Shown piece after piece: positions 50,541-57,814 of a stretch of DNA of 57,814 nt (position 1 is the first letter of the stretch; each line of letters starts with the position of its first letter). The notes under the pieces are model-generated. The model was not told the DNA's origin and searched no databases. It was given only the letters and a program-made list of their open reading frames with translations. The DNA comes from Cymbomonas tetramitiformis (Eukaryota > Chlorophyta > Pyramimonadophyceae > Pyramimonadales > Pyramimonadaceae). The DNA is taken from the NCBI GenBank assembly GCA_001247695.2, contig LGRX02030489.1:1-57814 (forward strand). Direction: 5' to 3'. A program made the translations under genes and the position numbers.

Positions 50541-52842
50541 CTCGTGGAAGCATCTGGAACGCCTCCCATCTGGCCCTTGTGGGGTAAGGTCCCCAGTCTC
50601 GCACAGCGGGTTGCGCTGATGTGGGGCACGTCACCGGTCGCAGAGCACACACCTGCTCCTGTGCCCAGTCCTCCTGCTCCGTTGCATCTTGTTCAGATTC
50701 AGACGAACTGCTGTCGGAGATTAGGGTGGCTACGCTTGCTACTGTACTGTCGCTGTCGCAGCCTTCCTCGTCAGAGGTAACTTCCCCCCCCCTCGGCCTA
50801 GCGTTGTCACCCTCTGCCTCCGATGATGATGATGAAGATGACTCTGATAAGGCTGCAGAGGCCTCTAAAGGAGAGTTGGGGTCGTCGGTGGCCTCCATTT
50901 TAAATGTGCCATCTGGAGCCAGATACATCAGGTACGCCTCCTCGCCGCTATTCTTCAAAGCTCGCAGGTCCTTCCTGGCTTGCTTAGTACTGATAAGCTG
51001 TGCCTCTACCAGTCCCATGGCCTGCCCAGACCCTGTAGATGACGACCTAGGGTTGCAACCCGCGATGACTACTTTCTGCGACCCATGTCCGAACTTCACG
51101 CTACCATACTGGGCGTAGTCAAATGTGACCTTCTTCTGTGCTCGTAGCCAGTCTCCGCCCAACACTATGTCCACTCCGAGTGCTAATGGCATGACGCGCA
51201 GAGTAACCTGTTTGGCATAACTGCCCTTCCGTGTCTCGGCTGTGAGCTTCGGACGGACGCAAGAGTTGGCGTCGTACACGGTGCCATCTGCCACCTGCAC
51301 CTTCATCGGCGTCTCGTGTTTCTTGGGCTGGAGTTTAAACTTCTTGGCGGCCTCTACAGAAGTGAAGCTAGAAGAAGCTCCAGAGTCCACCAAGACCTTT
51401 ACTCGTACTCTGCCTACCCAAGCCCAGAAAATCAGCAGAGTGGGTCCCTTCGCGTCCATAGCAGCTAGTACATCTGCATCCAACCATTCTCCCCAGCGTC
51501 CAGACCCTGCGTCCACCCCTATCTCTGGTCTGATGCTGGCCAATTTGTGCAGTCCTGGCTCCTTCTCAGGCGGATTCAGCTCCTCATCTGAATTGTCTTC
51601 TGGCAGATGGTACGTGCCGGCCTCTGCTATCTTGGCTTGCCAACGAGCCTGCCTGGTGACCTGATCTTCTGGTTCTGAATCACCAGGCCATGGCGCAGGT
51701 CGCGCTGCCTCTGCTTCCTGATGCGCCCGGGTGATCTTCCTCAGCTGGTCAACACGCTCCCGAATCTGCGCCAATGCACTTCTGACTCTGTGCCCGTGCA
51801 CTTCCACTTCCTTCCTTCTGCGCGTTACTGTCTGTGCTGCTTTCCAGGCTGCTGACAGGTGTCCGTCGCGTAACCGTTGCTGGGCGTGTGATAGCACTGG
51901 CTGCTTAGCGCGATCCAGTTGTCGGCGCAGAGCTCTCCCGACCAGCTGGCGCGGGGCTGCTTCCTCTCTAAAGCGCACTCTTCTGACTCCTGGGGGCTGC
52001 AACGCGCGCTGGTACACCCCTTTTGAGCTAGGGGCTCCTTGACTCCCTTTGCCGAACAGAGGAAATCTGATCTGAACCTCTGTTGGTTGGGATGCCTGTG
52101 CCGGCGCAGCGTTTGGCTCAGTTCTCCCTGGTGCTACCACTGTGATTGGCCGTGATCTCTTCAGCCAGCGTAATGCTCGCCTCATCTTCTCCACCGCTCG
52201 CTGCGCTGGTCCTGGTCCGTGCCTCATCCGATGATCCTCTCTGAAGTGAGTGATCCACCGGTAGGTCTGACTCTGCCTGCCTCTCTCTGGTTCTCTTCCA
52301 GAGTCGGCCTCCCTCCTGATGGCCATGGCGAGGTGCGGAGTACTTACCTCGCGGGCCTGGGGGCCTATCCGCGTTGTCCGGGAGAGGCACCGGCCCCCGT
52401 CGACTCTCCCTCGGCAAAATCCATGTGCTCCGGGGCTACCAGTGCCAGCTGCTGCTCCACTATCCCGCCAGATCCAGTATCTATTCCCGCGTTCTTGAAG
52501 GTCTCGAAGGCCTCCTCCCAGATACATTTGACCCAGGCTGCTTTCTGCTGGGGCTGGTGTTGATGTGGGCAGTCGCGAGCCAGATGCTCCTTGGACTTGC
52601 ATTTCCGACAGCCAGAGTAGGTTGACGATCCTGGCAGCTGCCGGCCTTCCACTTCCGTTGGAGTCGTGGTCGTGGGCATGGCGTAGCATTGTTCCTTGGG
52701 AGATGCTTCTTCCTCCCAGAATTCTGCCAAAGGAGCTACAGGGAAAGGGGATTGATCGCGGGCAGTCTTCAGATGCGCAGGATCCTTGCGTTCCTCCATC
52801 GTAGCTTGCTCCACATATCTGCGCAGTAGCTCTGCCTCCCAT
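50536..52842 (-). CDS. pol: Ty3/Gypsy pol, protease part (interrupted 3' end)
   Basis: Frame open from 52842 to the insertion; the final codons (50536-50540) belong to the TIR. Retropepsin motif VLVDSGASSSFTS at about 51390, with hydrophobic VDIVLGGDWL about 80 residues later, the usual Gly-Asp/Asn closing motif of Gypsy proteases. Acidic Ser-rich linker toward RT. The part overlapping gag (52365-52842) is probably not translated; pol likely starts by a -1 frameshift near the gag end. The frame continues at 2193 across the duplication. Confidence 0.8.
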   Translation of the reverse strand: MGGRATAQICGASYDGGTQGSCASEDCPRSIPFPCSSFGRILGGRSISQGTMLRHAHDHDSNGSGRPAAARIVNLLWLSEMQVQGASGSRLPTSTPAPAESSLGQMYLGGGLRDLQERGNRYWIWRDSGAAAGTGSPGAHGFCRGRVDGGRCLSRTTRIGPQAREVSTPHLAMAIRREADSGREPERGRQSQTYRWITHFREDHRMRHGPGPAQRAVEKMRRALRWLKRSRPITVVAPGRTEPNAAPAQASQPTEVQIRFPLFGKGSQGAPSSKGVYQRALQPPGVRRVRFREEAAPRQLVGRALRRQLDRAKQPVLSHAQQRLRDGHLSAAWKAAQTVTRRRKEVEVHGHRVRSALAQIRERVDQLRKITRAHQEAEAARPAPWPGDSEPEDQVTRQARWQAKIAEAGTYHLPEDNSDEELNPPEKEPGLHKLASIRPEIGVDAGSGRWGEWLDADVLAAMDAKGPTLLIFWAWVGRVRVKVLVDSGASSSFTSVEAAKKFKLQPKKHETPMKVQVADGTVYDANSCVRPKLTAETRKGSYAKQVTLRVMPLALGVDIVLGGDWLRAQKKVTFDYAQYGSVKFGHGSQKVVIAGCNPRSSSTGSGQAMGLVEAQLISTKQARKDLRALKNSGEEAYLMYLAPDGTFKMEATDDPNSPLEASAALSESSSSSSSEAEGDNARPRGGEVTSDEEGCDSDSTVASVATLISDSSSSESEQDATEQEDWAQEQVCALRPVTCPTSAQPAVRDWGPYPTRARWEAFQMLPRE
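50541..50546. repeat. Target site duplication, right copy (CTCGTG), outer Polinton
   Basis: Direct repeat of 2188-2193 abutting the outer TIR. Confidence 0.93.
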
Positions 52843-54194
52843 CCAACCTTCCCGGAGCTCTGGTTGAAATCCACCTTTCCAACCAATTCCTTGTGGACTC
52901 TGGCATGCAGTTCTGGTGTCAGTCCACTTAGGAATATACCCGGTAGTGCCGCTCTACTTACTGGTCCCGTCACCCCATGGTTATGCAGCATTTCCAACAT
53001 GTCGAAGGACTCCATGAGAGAGTGATGGAAGGTGGCGGCGTTTCTTCCAGCGTTCTTGCCAGAGGCTTGACGAGCTCGCGACAGCATATTGGGTAAGATA
53101 CTCAGGTGAGCGTCAGTAACACACGCTCGCGCAAGCGTGGCCACTAAGTCGTCCGGACTCTGCATCTGGTTGGCCAACACTTTCTGAGTTAGAACTCCTT
53201 GCGCCGACCCCTCCACCCGGTCCCTGATGATCAGTCGTAGTTCTTCTGGCACGGTGGTGATGGTGGCTCCTTCCTGATCTCCATCGTCGCAGGACTTCTT
53301 CTTCGTCAACGCCCTCTTCACCAGTGCCTCCTTGAAGTGATCTTGCAGTTCTCTCATGAACTTCTTCAGGGGAGCTAACAGATGTCCAGATGGTCTGTCC
53401 CCGCTGGGGCTATCCGTAGGGCATGTGTACGTGGTAATGCGGTCCCGTAGTTTCCGTAGAGAAAGCAACAATCTGTCCTCAGCTTCCAACTCCTTCAGCT
53501 TGGTATAGTCTGCCCGCTGTTGATCCCTCTCTGTCTGCTCCTGCTCGACTGGTCTTCGGGGCGGTGGACAGTTCGGAGGTTCTTCTTCAGGTTCCTCTGG
53601 TGGAGGTGGAGGCTGGGACTGTCGAGGGGGTTGTGACTGTGGTAAAGTGACACTGGGAGTTGGGATGTTGGGCAGTTGGGCCAATGCACCAGACCAGGGC
53701 GGCTGAGTACAATTCTGACAGAGTGGAACTTGCTCACACGTTCTGTTGGGCCCCAGCATGACGTCCCATACTAACCCCGAGGCGACCTTAACCCCTCCAG
53801 CTGGTGACAACAACAGTCTACCGCATCTGCTGCAATCCGTGCCGCTCTGAACAGCCTGATCCCGTCTGGGGCCTACCAGCTGCATCACCGGGCTGATCAG
53901 TGACTCCCGAGCTCTGTGGTTCTGAGCGTGCCCATAGCTAATCGCTAGAGTGGAGTACTGTTTGGCTATGGCCACGGCTGTCTGAGCATCAGCATCGTGG
54001 CGCCTCACGTAGTCCCCGATACCCTGTTCTACAGTGATGGGTACCAGTGGGTCTCTCCACTCTTCCAGGGCTTCGTGGATTGGTGGGGCTGCCTTAGCCG
54101 ATGACGCTGAGCCTGATGCTTCATCATTGCCAGACTTGGACGGGGATCCTCCGGACTCAGATCGGCTGATCGGGTGGTTATGGCTAAACGCCAC
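52365..54194 (-). CDS. gag: Gag-like protein with CCHC zinc knuckle
   Basis: 609 aa. The C-terminal CRKCKSKEHLARDC (about residues 529-542) is a C-x2-C-x4-H-x4-C nucleocapsid knuckle. An upstream CxxC/CxxC pair (CSRCGRLL ... CQNC, about 122-161) and a Pro-rich tract (about 195-210) precede a helical capsid-like region (DDLVATLARACVTDAHLSIL). It packages RNA into particles. It is in -1 frame relative to the long ORF upstream (54029-56845) and +1 relative to the pol frame below. Confidence 0.75.
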   Translation of the reverse strand: MAFSHNHPISRSESGGSPSKSGNDEASGSASSAKAAPPIHEALEEWRDPLVPITVEQGIGDYVRRHDADAQTAVAIAKQYSTLAISYGHAQNHRARESLISPVMQLVGPRRDQAVQSGTDCSRCGRLLLSPAGGVKVASGLVWDVMLGPNRTCEQVPLCQNCTQPPWSGALAQLPNIPTPSVTLPQSQPPRQSQPPPPPEEPEEEPPNCPPPRRPVEQEQTERDQQRADYTKLKELEAEDRLLLSLRKLRDRITTYTCPTDSPSGDRPSGHLLAPLKKFMRELQDHFKEALVKRALTKKKSCDDGDQEGATITTVPEELRLIIRDRVEGSAQGVLTQKVLANQMQSPDDLVATLARACVTDAHLSILPNMLSRARQASGKNAGRNAATFHHSLMESFDMLEMLHNHGVTGPVSRAALPGIFLSGLTPELHARVHKELVGKVDFNQSSGKVGWEAELLRRYVEQATMEERKDPAHLKTARDQSPFPVAPLAEFWEEEASPKEQCYAMPTTTTPTEVEGRQLPGSSTYSGCRKCKSKEHLARDCPHQHQPQQKAAWVKCIWEEAFETFKNAGIDTGSGGIVEQQLALVAPEHMDFAEGESTGAGASPGQRG

Positions 54195-56845
54195 GCCTCG
54201 TCGGGACTCAGTGAGGGATGCCGAGCCTTAGTCCAGTCATACCAGACCCACTCCGACTCTTCGGGTGAAGGGACTGCGCAGATGGCCTCCTTTCCCTTCA
54301 GAACCTCCCTCTGGGTTGCTATCAAAGCTTCCCAGCCCTCCTCTTCCCAACTCACCACTTCACCTCGAGCCGCTGCCAGAGCGACGGCCTTCTGGCGCTC
54401 TTCTGGGAGGCACTCAAAAGCCTGGTCCCGCAGAGCCTTGTCTTTGAACAAAGTTCTGACAGCCATCCCTTCTGTCAGCTCAGGCTCCAGAGCTGATACT
54501 CGAGAGGCAGGCTCCTCATCTACAGCCTTCCCTTTTGCTGCCTTGCCTGCCCTCTTCTTGGCTAACTGCTTCTTCCGCCTCCGTTGCCGCCTGCTGCTGC
54601 CGCTGCTGCTACCTCTGCCTCTACGCCTGCTGCTGCCGCGGCTGCCTCGCTCCGGGGAAACTGTAGAATCGCTGGAGTCACTGGACCCGCTGCTGTCGCT
54701 GCTGGGAGGGAAACGAGGAATTGGTGAGAAGCCTGGGGGATGTGCCAATCCGCATCTGGGTATTTCCTCCCACTGCGGCACGGATGGCTGCCTCTGGGCC
54801 TCTGCTGGAGCCGCTGAGAGTGCTGTGAAGCGTTCCGAGAGTGCTGAGAAGGTGTTGCGGGTGGGGGTCGCTCCTCTTTCCTTAACACGTGCTCTGCCAA
54901 AGTTCACTCCTGCAAAGAGTTTCCTTGGCAGCCCTTCCTGGTGTAGCAGAGTCCCGTGTTTAAGGGCACGCCTGTATTCCCTTTCTGTCACTCCGGCCTG
55001 TAACACAGCCAACTCCTGCGGGGAGGCCGGATGCCAAATGATCTTCCCGCTCCGGGTGCGTGGTTCATTATAGAACCATTGCGTGAGGGTCTTCTTCTCC
55101 TCAGCTGACAGAGCAACTATCTGCAACCTCACGGGGGCTGAAGCCTGCGATTCCGCGCTGTCCCCACTGTGGTCGCTCCACGCAGTGCTGGTTCCCTCTA
55201 TCCATCTGATCACCCGGACCTTCCGGTCCTTCCCGCACTTGCTGTACGCACGGTCCAGAGCTATTTGCTCTGGCGACCGGAAATCCTTCCTTCGGTCTGG
55301 CGATCTCTGCCTGTCCCCCTGAGGAACTGAGGGTTGCCCAACTGGCTGAGCCTGCCGAGCTGGCTGAGCTGGAAGCTCTGATGCTTGGAGGCGGGCTGAT
55401 TCTCTCAAAGCTCTGACAGACCGTGCTCCTTCCTTCAACTGCGGTCCGACTCTCTCCAGGGCAGCCACCAATTCCCGGCTGGCCAATTCCCCTCTGGCTT
55501 CCATCGCTGGGCGCGGTGTCGCTGGAAGGGGTAGTGCTGGAAAGTCCTCTGCAGAGACACAGGGGTCAGGCAATACAAAGTCCGCGTGTTGCAAGGCTGA
55601 TGCTGGCTGAGTCAGGTTCTCGCCAGAGCCTCCGGCGCTCAGGACAGGGGAGGGATTCTGATCGCGAATCGCTGGAACTGCGCCTGCTTGGGCGACTGGG
55701 GTCACACCTGCCTTGGCTGCTAAAGCAGTGTTTGCTGACTGTCCCGGCATTGAAGGTGAGGATGCCGAGACAGCCGAGCTAGAGGACGCTTGACCAGTCG
55801 CAGTCTGGCTGACAGCAGCTCTGCTGCGCTGGATCAGAAGCTCAGTACGTTCTGGTCTCTTCCTGGTTCGTTCAGCGCGCCCCTCGCTGGTTACAGCCAG
55901 TCCTTCCAGCGTCGTCGTCGAGCCAGTTCGTGTGTCGGTAACAGCCGTAACTCCAGACACCGATGGCGTTGTAACAGCTGTACCTTCAGACACCGATGAC
56001 GTTGTAACGACCATATCTCCAGACACCGATGACGTTGCGACAGCCGTATCTCCAGACACCGATGACGTTATAACAGCCGTATCTCCAGACACCGATGACG
56101 TTGTAATAGCCGTATCTCCAGACACCGATGACGTTGAAATTTGGCCAGAGCCTCCGGCGGAAAGGGTCGACGTGGGGACCCTATCCCCCACCATTGGGCA
56201 AGTAACAACAGTGGCACTTCCAGACACCGATGACGTTGAAATTTGGCCAGAGCCTCCGGCGGAAAGGGTCGACGTGGGGACCCTATCCCCCACCATTGGG
56301 CAAGTGACAACAGTGGCACCTCCAGTCACCGATGACTTTGGAATTTTGCCAGAGCCTCCGGCGGAAAGGGTCGATATGGAGGCCCGGTTCCCCGCTTTCG
56401 GGCAGGAGGTCGCAGAAACGGATTGTGCTGCCAGTGCTGCCATGTTCATCCGTTCTAAGTCCTGCAGCTTAGTGGCAATCGGAGTGAAAATAGGGGTATG
56501 AACAGGGGTCTCCAGTGCCGGAATAACCCCTACTGGCTCACAAGGCAATGTACTCAGTGGTACTGGACTCACTGGTACTTGCACCACTTCCCCCCCCCCT
56601 GCCGAAGGGGTAATTCCTGCGCTGGCAACGTGCACTAAAGGTGTCACAGCAGGTGGTAGCTGAACGGCTGCTTCCGTTACTGGAACAGGATAGGACAGGG
56701 CTAAATTCGGTGCCACGGACGCCGTGGGGTACGGTGAGAGCTCAGGCACTGACAGATTCGGCACCGGGGAGACAGCATACCCGGAGAAGGGTACCCCATT
56801 GGTACGCCGTACGCAGCCGCTGGCAACGGAGTGGTATGCGGCCAC
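54029..56845 (-). CDS. Long Ser/Thr-rich ORF upstream of gag
   Basis: 938 aa with tandem repeats (TSSVSGDTAV-like 11-mers; 34-residue units with VTCPMVGDRVPTSTLSAGGS), an Arg/Ser-rich basic stretch (SRRRGRGSSSGSSRRQRRRK, about residues 720-745) and a helical C-terminus. It overlaps the gag start by 166 bp in a -1 step. It lies between the primer-binding site and gag, so it is probably part of the retrotransposon Gag precursor or an extra ORF. The ATG at 56845 is weakly supported; the sense may enter from the frame 56701-57306. Confidence 0.55.
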   Translation of the reverse strand: MAAYHSVASGCVRRTNGVPFSGYAVSPVPNLSVPELSPYPTASVAPNLALSYPVPVTEAAVQLPPAVTPLVHVASAGITPSAGGGEVVQVPVSPVPLSTLPCEPVGVIPALETPVHTPIFTPIATKLQDLERMNMAALAAQSVSATSCPKAGNRASISTLSAGGSGKIPKSSVTGGATVVTCPMVGDRVPTSTLSAGGSGQISTSSVSGSATVVTCPMVGDRVPTSTLSAGGSGQISTSSVSGDTAITTSSVSGDTAVITSSVSGDTAVATSSVSGDMVVTTSSVSEGTAVTTPSVSGVTAVTDTRTGSTTTLEGLAVTSEGRAERTRKRPERTELLIQRSRAAVSQTATGQASSSSAVSASSPSMPGQSANTALAAKAGVTPVAQAGAVPAIRDQNPSPVLSAGGSGENLTQPASALQHADFVLPDPCVSAEDFPALPLPATPRPAMEARGELASRELVAALERVGPQLKEGARSVRALRESARLQASELPAQPARQAQPVGQPSVPQGDRQRSPDRRKDFRSPEQIALDRAYSKCGKDRKVRVIRWIEGTSTAWSDHSGDSAESQASAPVRLQIVALSAEEKKTLTQWFYNEPRTRSGKIIWHPASPQELAVLQAGVTEREYRRALKHGTLLHQEGLPRKLFAGVNFGRARVKERGATPTRNTFSALSERFTALSAAPAEAQRQPSVPQWEEIPRCGLAHPPGFSPIPRFPPSSDSSGSSDSSDSTVSPERGSRGSSRRRGRGSSSGSSRRQRRRKKQLAKKRAGKAAKGKAVDEEPASRVSALEPELTEGMAVRTLFKDKALRDQAFECLPEERQKAVALAAARGEVVSWEEEGWEALIATQREVLKGKEAICAVPSPEESEWVWYDWTKARHPSLSPDEAWRLAITTRSADLSPEDPRPSLAMMKHQAQRHRLRQPHQSTKPWKSGETHWYPSL
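55939..56380. repeat. Tandem repeats in the retrotransposon ORF
   Basis: About six 33-bp units each with CAGACACCGATGACGTT (55939-56135), then 102-bp units (56136-56237, 56238-56339 and a partial third) with CCAGAGCCTCCGGCGGAAAG. Both unit lengths are multiples of three and keep the frame. Confidence 0.8.
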
Positions 56846-57306
56846 AAGGCACGTGGTGGCAGTTGGTGCTGCTGACCGTACTGCTGTTGCTGCAGAAAAA
56901 TTTGCTGTTGAAAATTCCTCTGGTGAGCTAAATCATCACGGGGCCGCGGCTGCCAAAATTGACCGGCTGGCGTTGTCATAATTGGGCTACCGTTGGAGCT
57001 GCGCTCGTCATACCCACTGTGGGGGCCGGAAAAATCGTACGAATTCCGCTGAAATTGCGGCGGCGCCGTCATAAAATTACGCTGCGGCAGTTCGTGCAAA
57101 AATCCGTACGCAGAATTCACATCCAGCTGCTGCGTTGAGCCAACGTACGAGAGTCCAGGTTGTGTGTGCGCAGCCGATTGCGGAAAGACGTGCGAAACAA
57201 TTCTTGGGTCGAGCGATTCAGAGTAATTCGCCGCCGAAAGAAACTGCGATTGCTCCGTGGAAGCCGCTACAGCCGTGTGCGGCGGAATTCCATGCTGAAA
57301 GTCCAT
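56701..57306 (-). CDS. Gln-rich leader ORF of the retrotransposon
   Basis: 201 aa from ATG 57306 (MDFQHGIPPHTAVAAS), Gln/Pro/Ser-rich with NFQQQIFLQQQQYGQQHQ. It is the first ATG frame after the primer-binding site (about 350 bases away). It overlaps the 938-aa ORF by 145 bp, again in a -1 step. Likely the true N-terminus of the Gag-region product if the frames are joined. No domain recognised. Confidence 0.5.
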   Translation of the reverse strand: MDFQHGIPPHTAVAASTEQSQFLSAANYSESLDPRIVSHVFPQSAAHTQPGLSYVGSTQQLDVNSAYGFLHELPQRNFMTAPPQFQRNSYDFSGPHSGYDERSSNGSPIMTTPAGQFWQPRPRDDLAHQRNFQQQIFLQQQQYGQQHQLPPRALWPHTTPLPAAAYGVPMGYPSPGMLSPRCRICQCLSSHRTPRRPWHRI

Positions 57307-57660
57307 GATTGCGCTGTGAGTGAACGCACGTAAACGGCAGTGAACTCACACAGTACGGGCGATAAATTTTTGCCGATTGACGCCGATTTCGGTTGAACAA
57401 AAGGCAGATCCCGCGGAAAGGTACCTGCAAAGACGAATTACATCACACTTGAACGTGTGGTATATGCATTCAGGAACAGTATATGATATATTTTCCGTCG
57501 AAATTCGCAGCCCTGACGAAAGGCGGACGCAATTAAGCGTGTTTTACGTCGTCGTCTTCAGAATTTTCGTGGGAACCCGCGGAAAGGCCTCGCGGAGAAG
57601 TCGTGTGCCGATAATTGTACAGCCGAAGTTCAGTCGGCACTAACAGGTCGCGTCTAACGC
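57307..57660. other. Retrotransposon 5' untranslated leader
   Basis: 354 bases between the primer-binding site and the first long ORF on the minus strand. No gene is seen on either strand. Could hold the RNA packaging signal; no clear hairpin noticed. Confidence 0.5.
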
Positions 57661-57676
57661 AACCACGCTGATACCA
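57661..57676 (-). other. tRNA primer-binding site (initiator Met type)
   Basis: On the minus strand TGGTATCAGCGTGGTT; its complement AACCACGCTGATACCA is the 3' end expected of an initiator tRNA-Met beginning ATCAGCG. The classic plant version is TGGTATCAGAGC. It lies two bases after an LTR ending in CA. Confidence 0.75.
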
Positions 57677-57678
57677 GT

Positions 57679-57814
57679 TGTTCGGGGGTGCTCTCTAAGA
57701 GCTTCTAAGTCTACTTAACAATACAGGGAACCTAGTTCAAGCCTGCAAGAGATATGTATGGCTGTAAGCAAGATACATATATGTGAATCGGATCTTTCTT
57801 AAATGTCGGAGTTA
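57679..57814 (-). repeat. 5' LTR of the Ty3/Gypsy element (partial)
   Basis: The LTR 3' end reads ...GAACA on the minus strand (57679-57683), followed by AC and the primer-binding site. The rest of the LTR runs off the window. The other LTR is not present to confirm the boundary. Confidence 0.65.

Noticed and set aside
55939..56380. CRISPR-like 33-bp repeats
   Set aside because: Contiguous in-frame tandem repeats in a coding region without spacers.
57661..57676. tRNA gene fragment
   Set aside because: Only the acceptor-end complement is present, at the right distance from an LTR end; this is a primer-binding site.

Overview
The window is eukaryotic DNA with three mobile elements stacked inside each other. 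The outermost layer (1-2193 and 50541-57814, minus strand, visibly GC-rich) is a Ty3/Gypsy-type LTR retrotransposon. It shows a partial 5' LTR, a primer-binding site matching an initiator-Met tRNA end, long Gag-region ORFs, a CCHC knuckle, a DSG aspartyl protease, reverse transcriptase and RNase H. Its pol gene is interrupted by an AT-rich 48.3 kb insert (2194-50540) bounded by 243-bp terminal inverted repeats and a perfect 6-bp target duplication (CTCGTG). The insert is a Polinton/Maverick-type element (polintovirus/adintovirus-like). It is itself interrupted by a second, related element (9548-36015, 26.5 kb) with 543-bp terminal inverted repeats and its own 6-bp duplication (GAAGTT). Without the inner element the outer one is about 21.9 kb. 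The host cannot be named from the sequence.

Both elements share a full virus-like gene set: protein-primed-type family B DNA polymerase with an N-terminal Cys/His cluster, a DDE (rve) integrase, an FtsK/HerA-type packaging ATPase with a charged partner protein, a candidate double-jelly-roll major capsid protein, a candidate minor capsid/penton protein, two small conserved proteins flanking these, a lipase-like alpha/beta hydrolase, a DNA methyltransferase with a DLPY motif, a SET-domain protein, and fibre-like proteins that all start with the same short peptide (M-S/A-S/A-F-G). Gene order: outer = TIR, fibres, 117 aa, MCP, minor capsid, 71 aa, lipase (all minus), 191 aa (minus), methyltransferase (plus), cargo island, ATPase (minus), small genes, PolB (plus), integrase (minus), ssDNA-binding-like protein (minus), SET (plus), TIR. 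Inner = TIR, methyltransferase, cargo island, primase-helicase, SET, ATPase (minus), PolB, integrase, 205 aa, lipase, 70 aa, minor capsid, MCP, 106 aa, fibres with a retropepsin-like protease among them, TIR. The capsid module is inverted relative to PolB between the two.

Each element carries a cargo island next to the methyltransferase, and the islands are not visibly homologous. The inner island (10770-15372, minus strand) is a string of short Cys-rich, charged or membrane-anchored ORFs. They fit a spliced gene: six exons (13374 down to 11266) join in frame through five 44-64 nt GT-AG introns and begin with a viroplasmin/RNase H1 N-terminal-like domain followed by two membrane helices. The outer island (38053-41701) holds a Cys-rich protein with a SUMO-interaction-like motif, a CxxC protein with C-terminal tandem repeats, and a coiled-coil gene in two frames bridged exactly by a G_TTA_AAC heptamer. 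Its divergent promoter has 14 GTTACTT/AAGTAAC sites, most at an exact 11-bp period.

The inner element also has a family of ~63-bp imperfect palindromes, three in each TIR and one upstream of most internal transcription units. Signs of decay are few: an in-frame TAA in the inner integrase, the split lipase of the outer element, the split retrotransposon pol, and possibly the frame change at 40589. I saw no tRNA, rRNA or CRISPR array.
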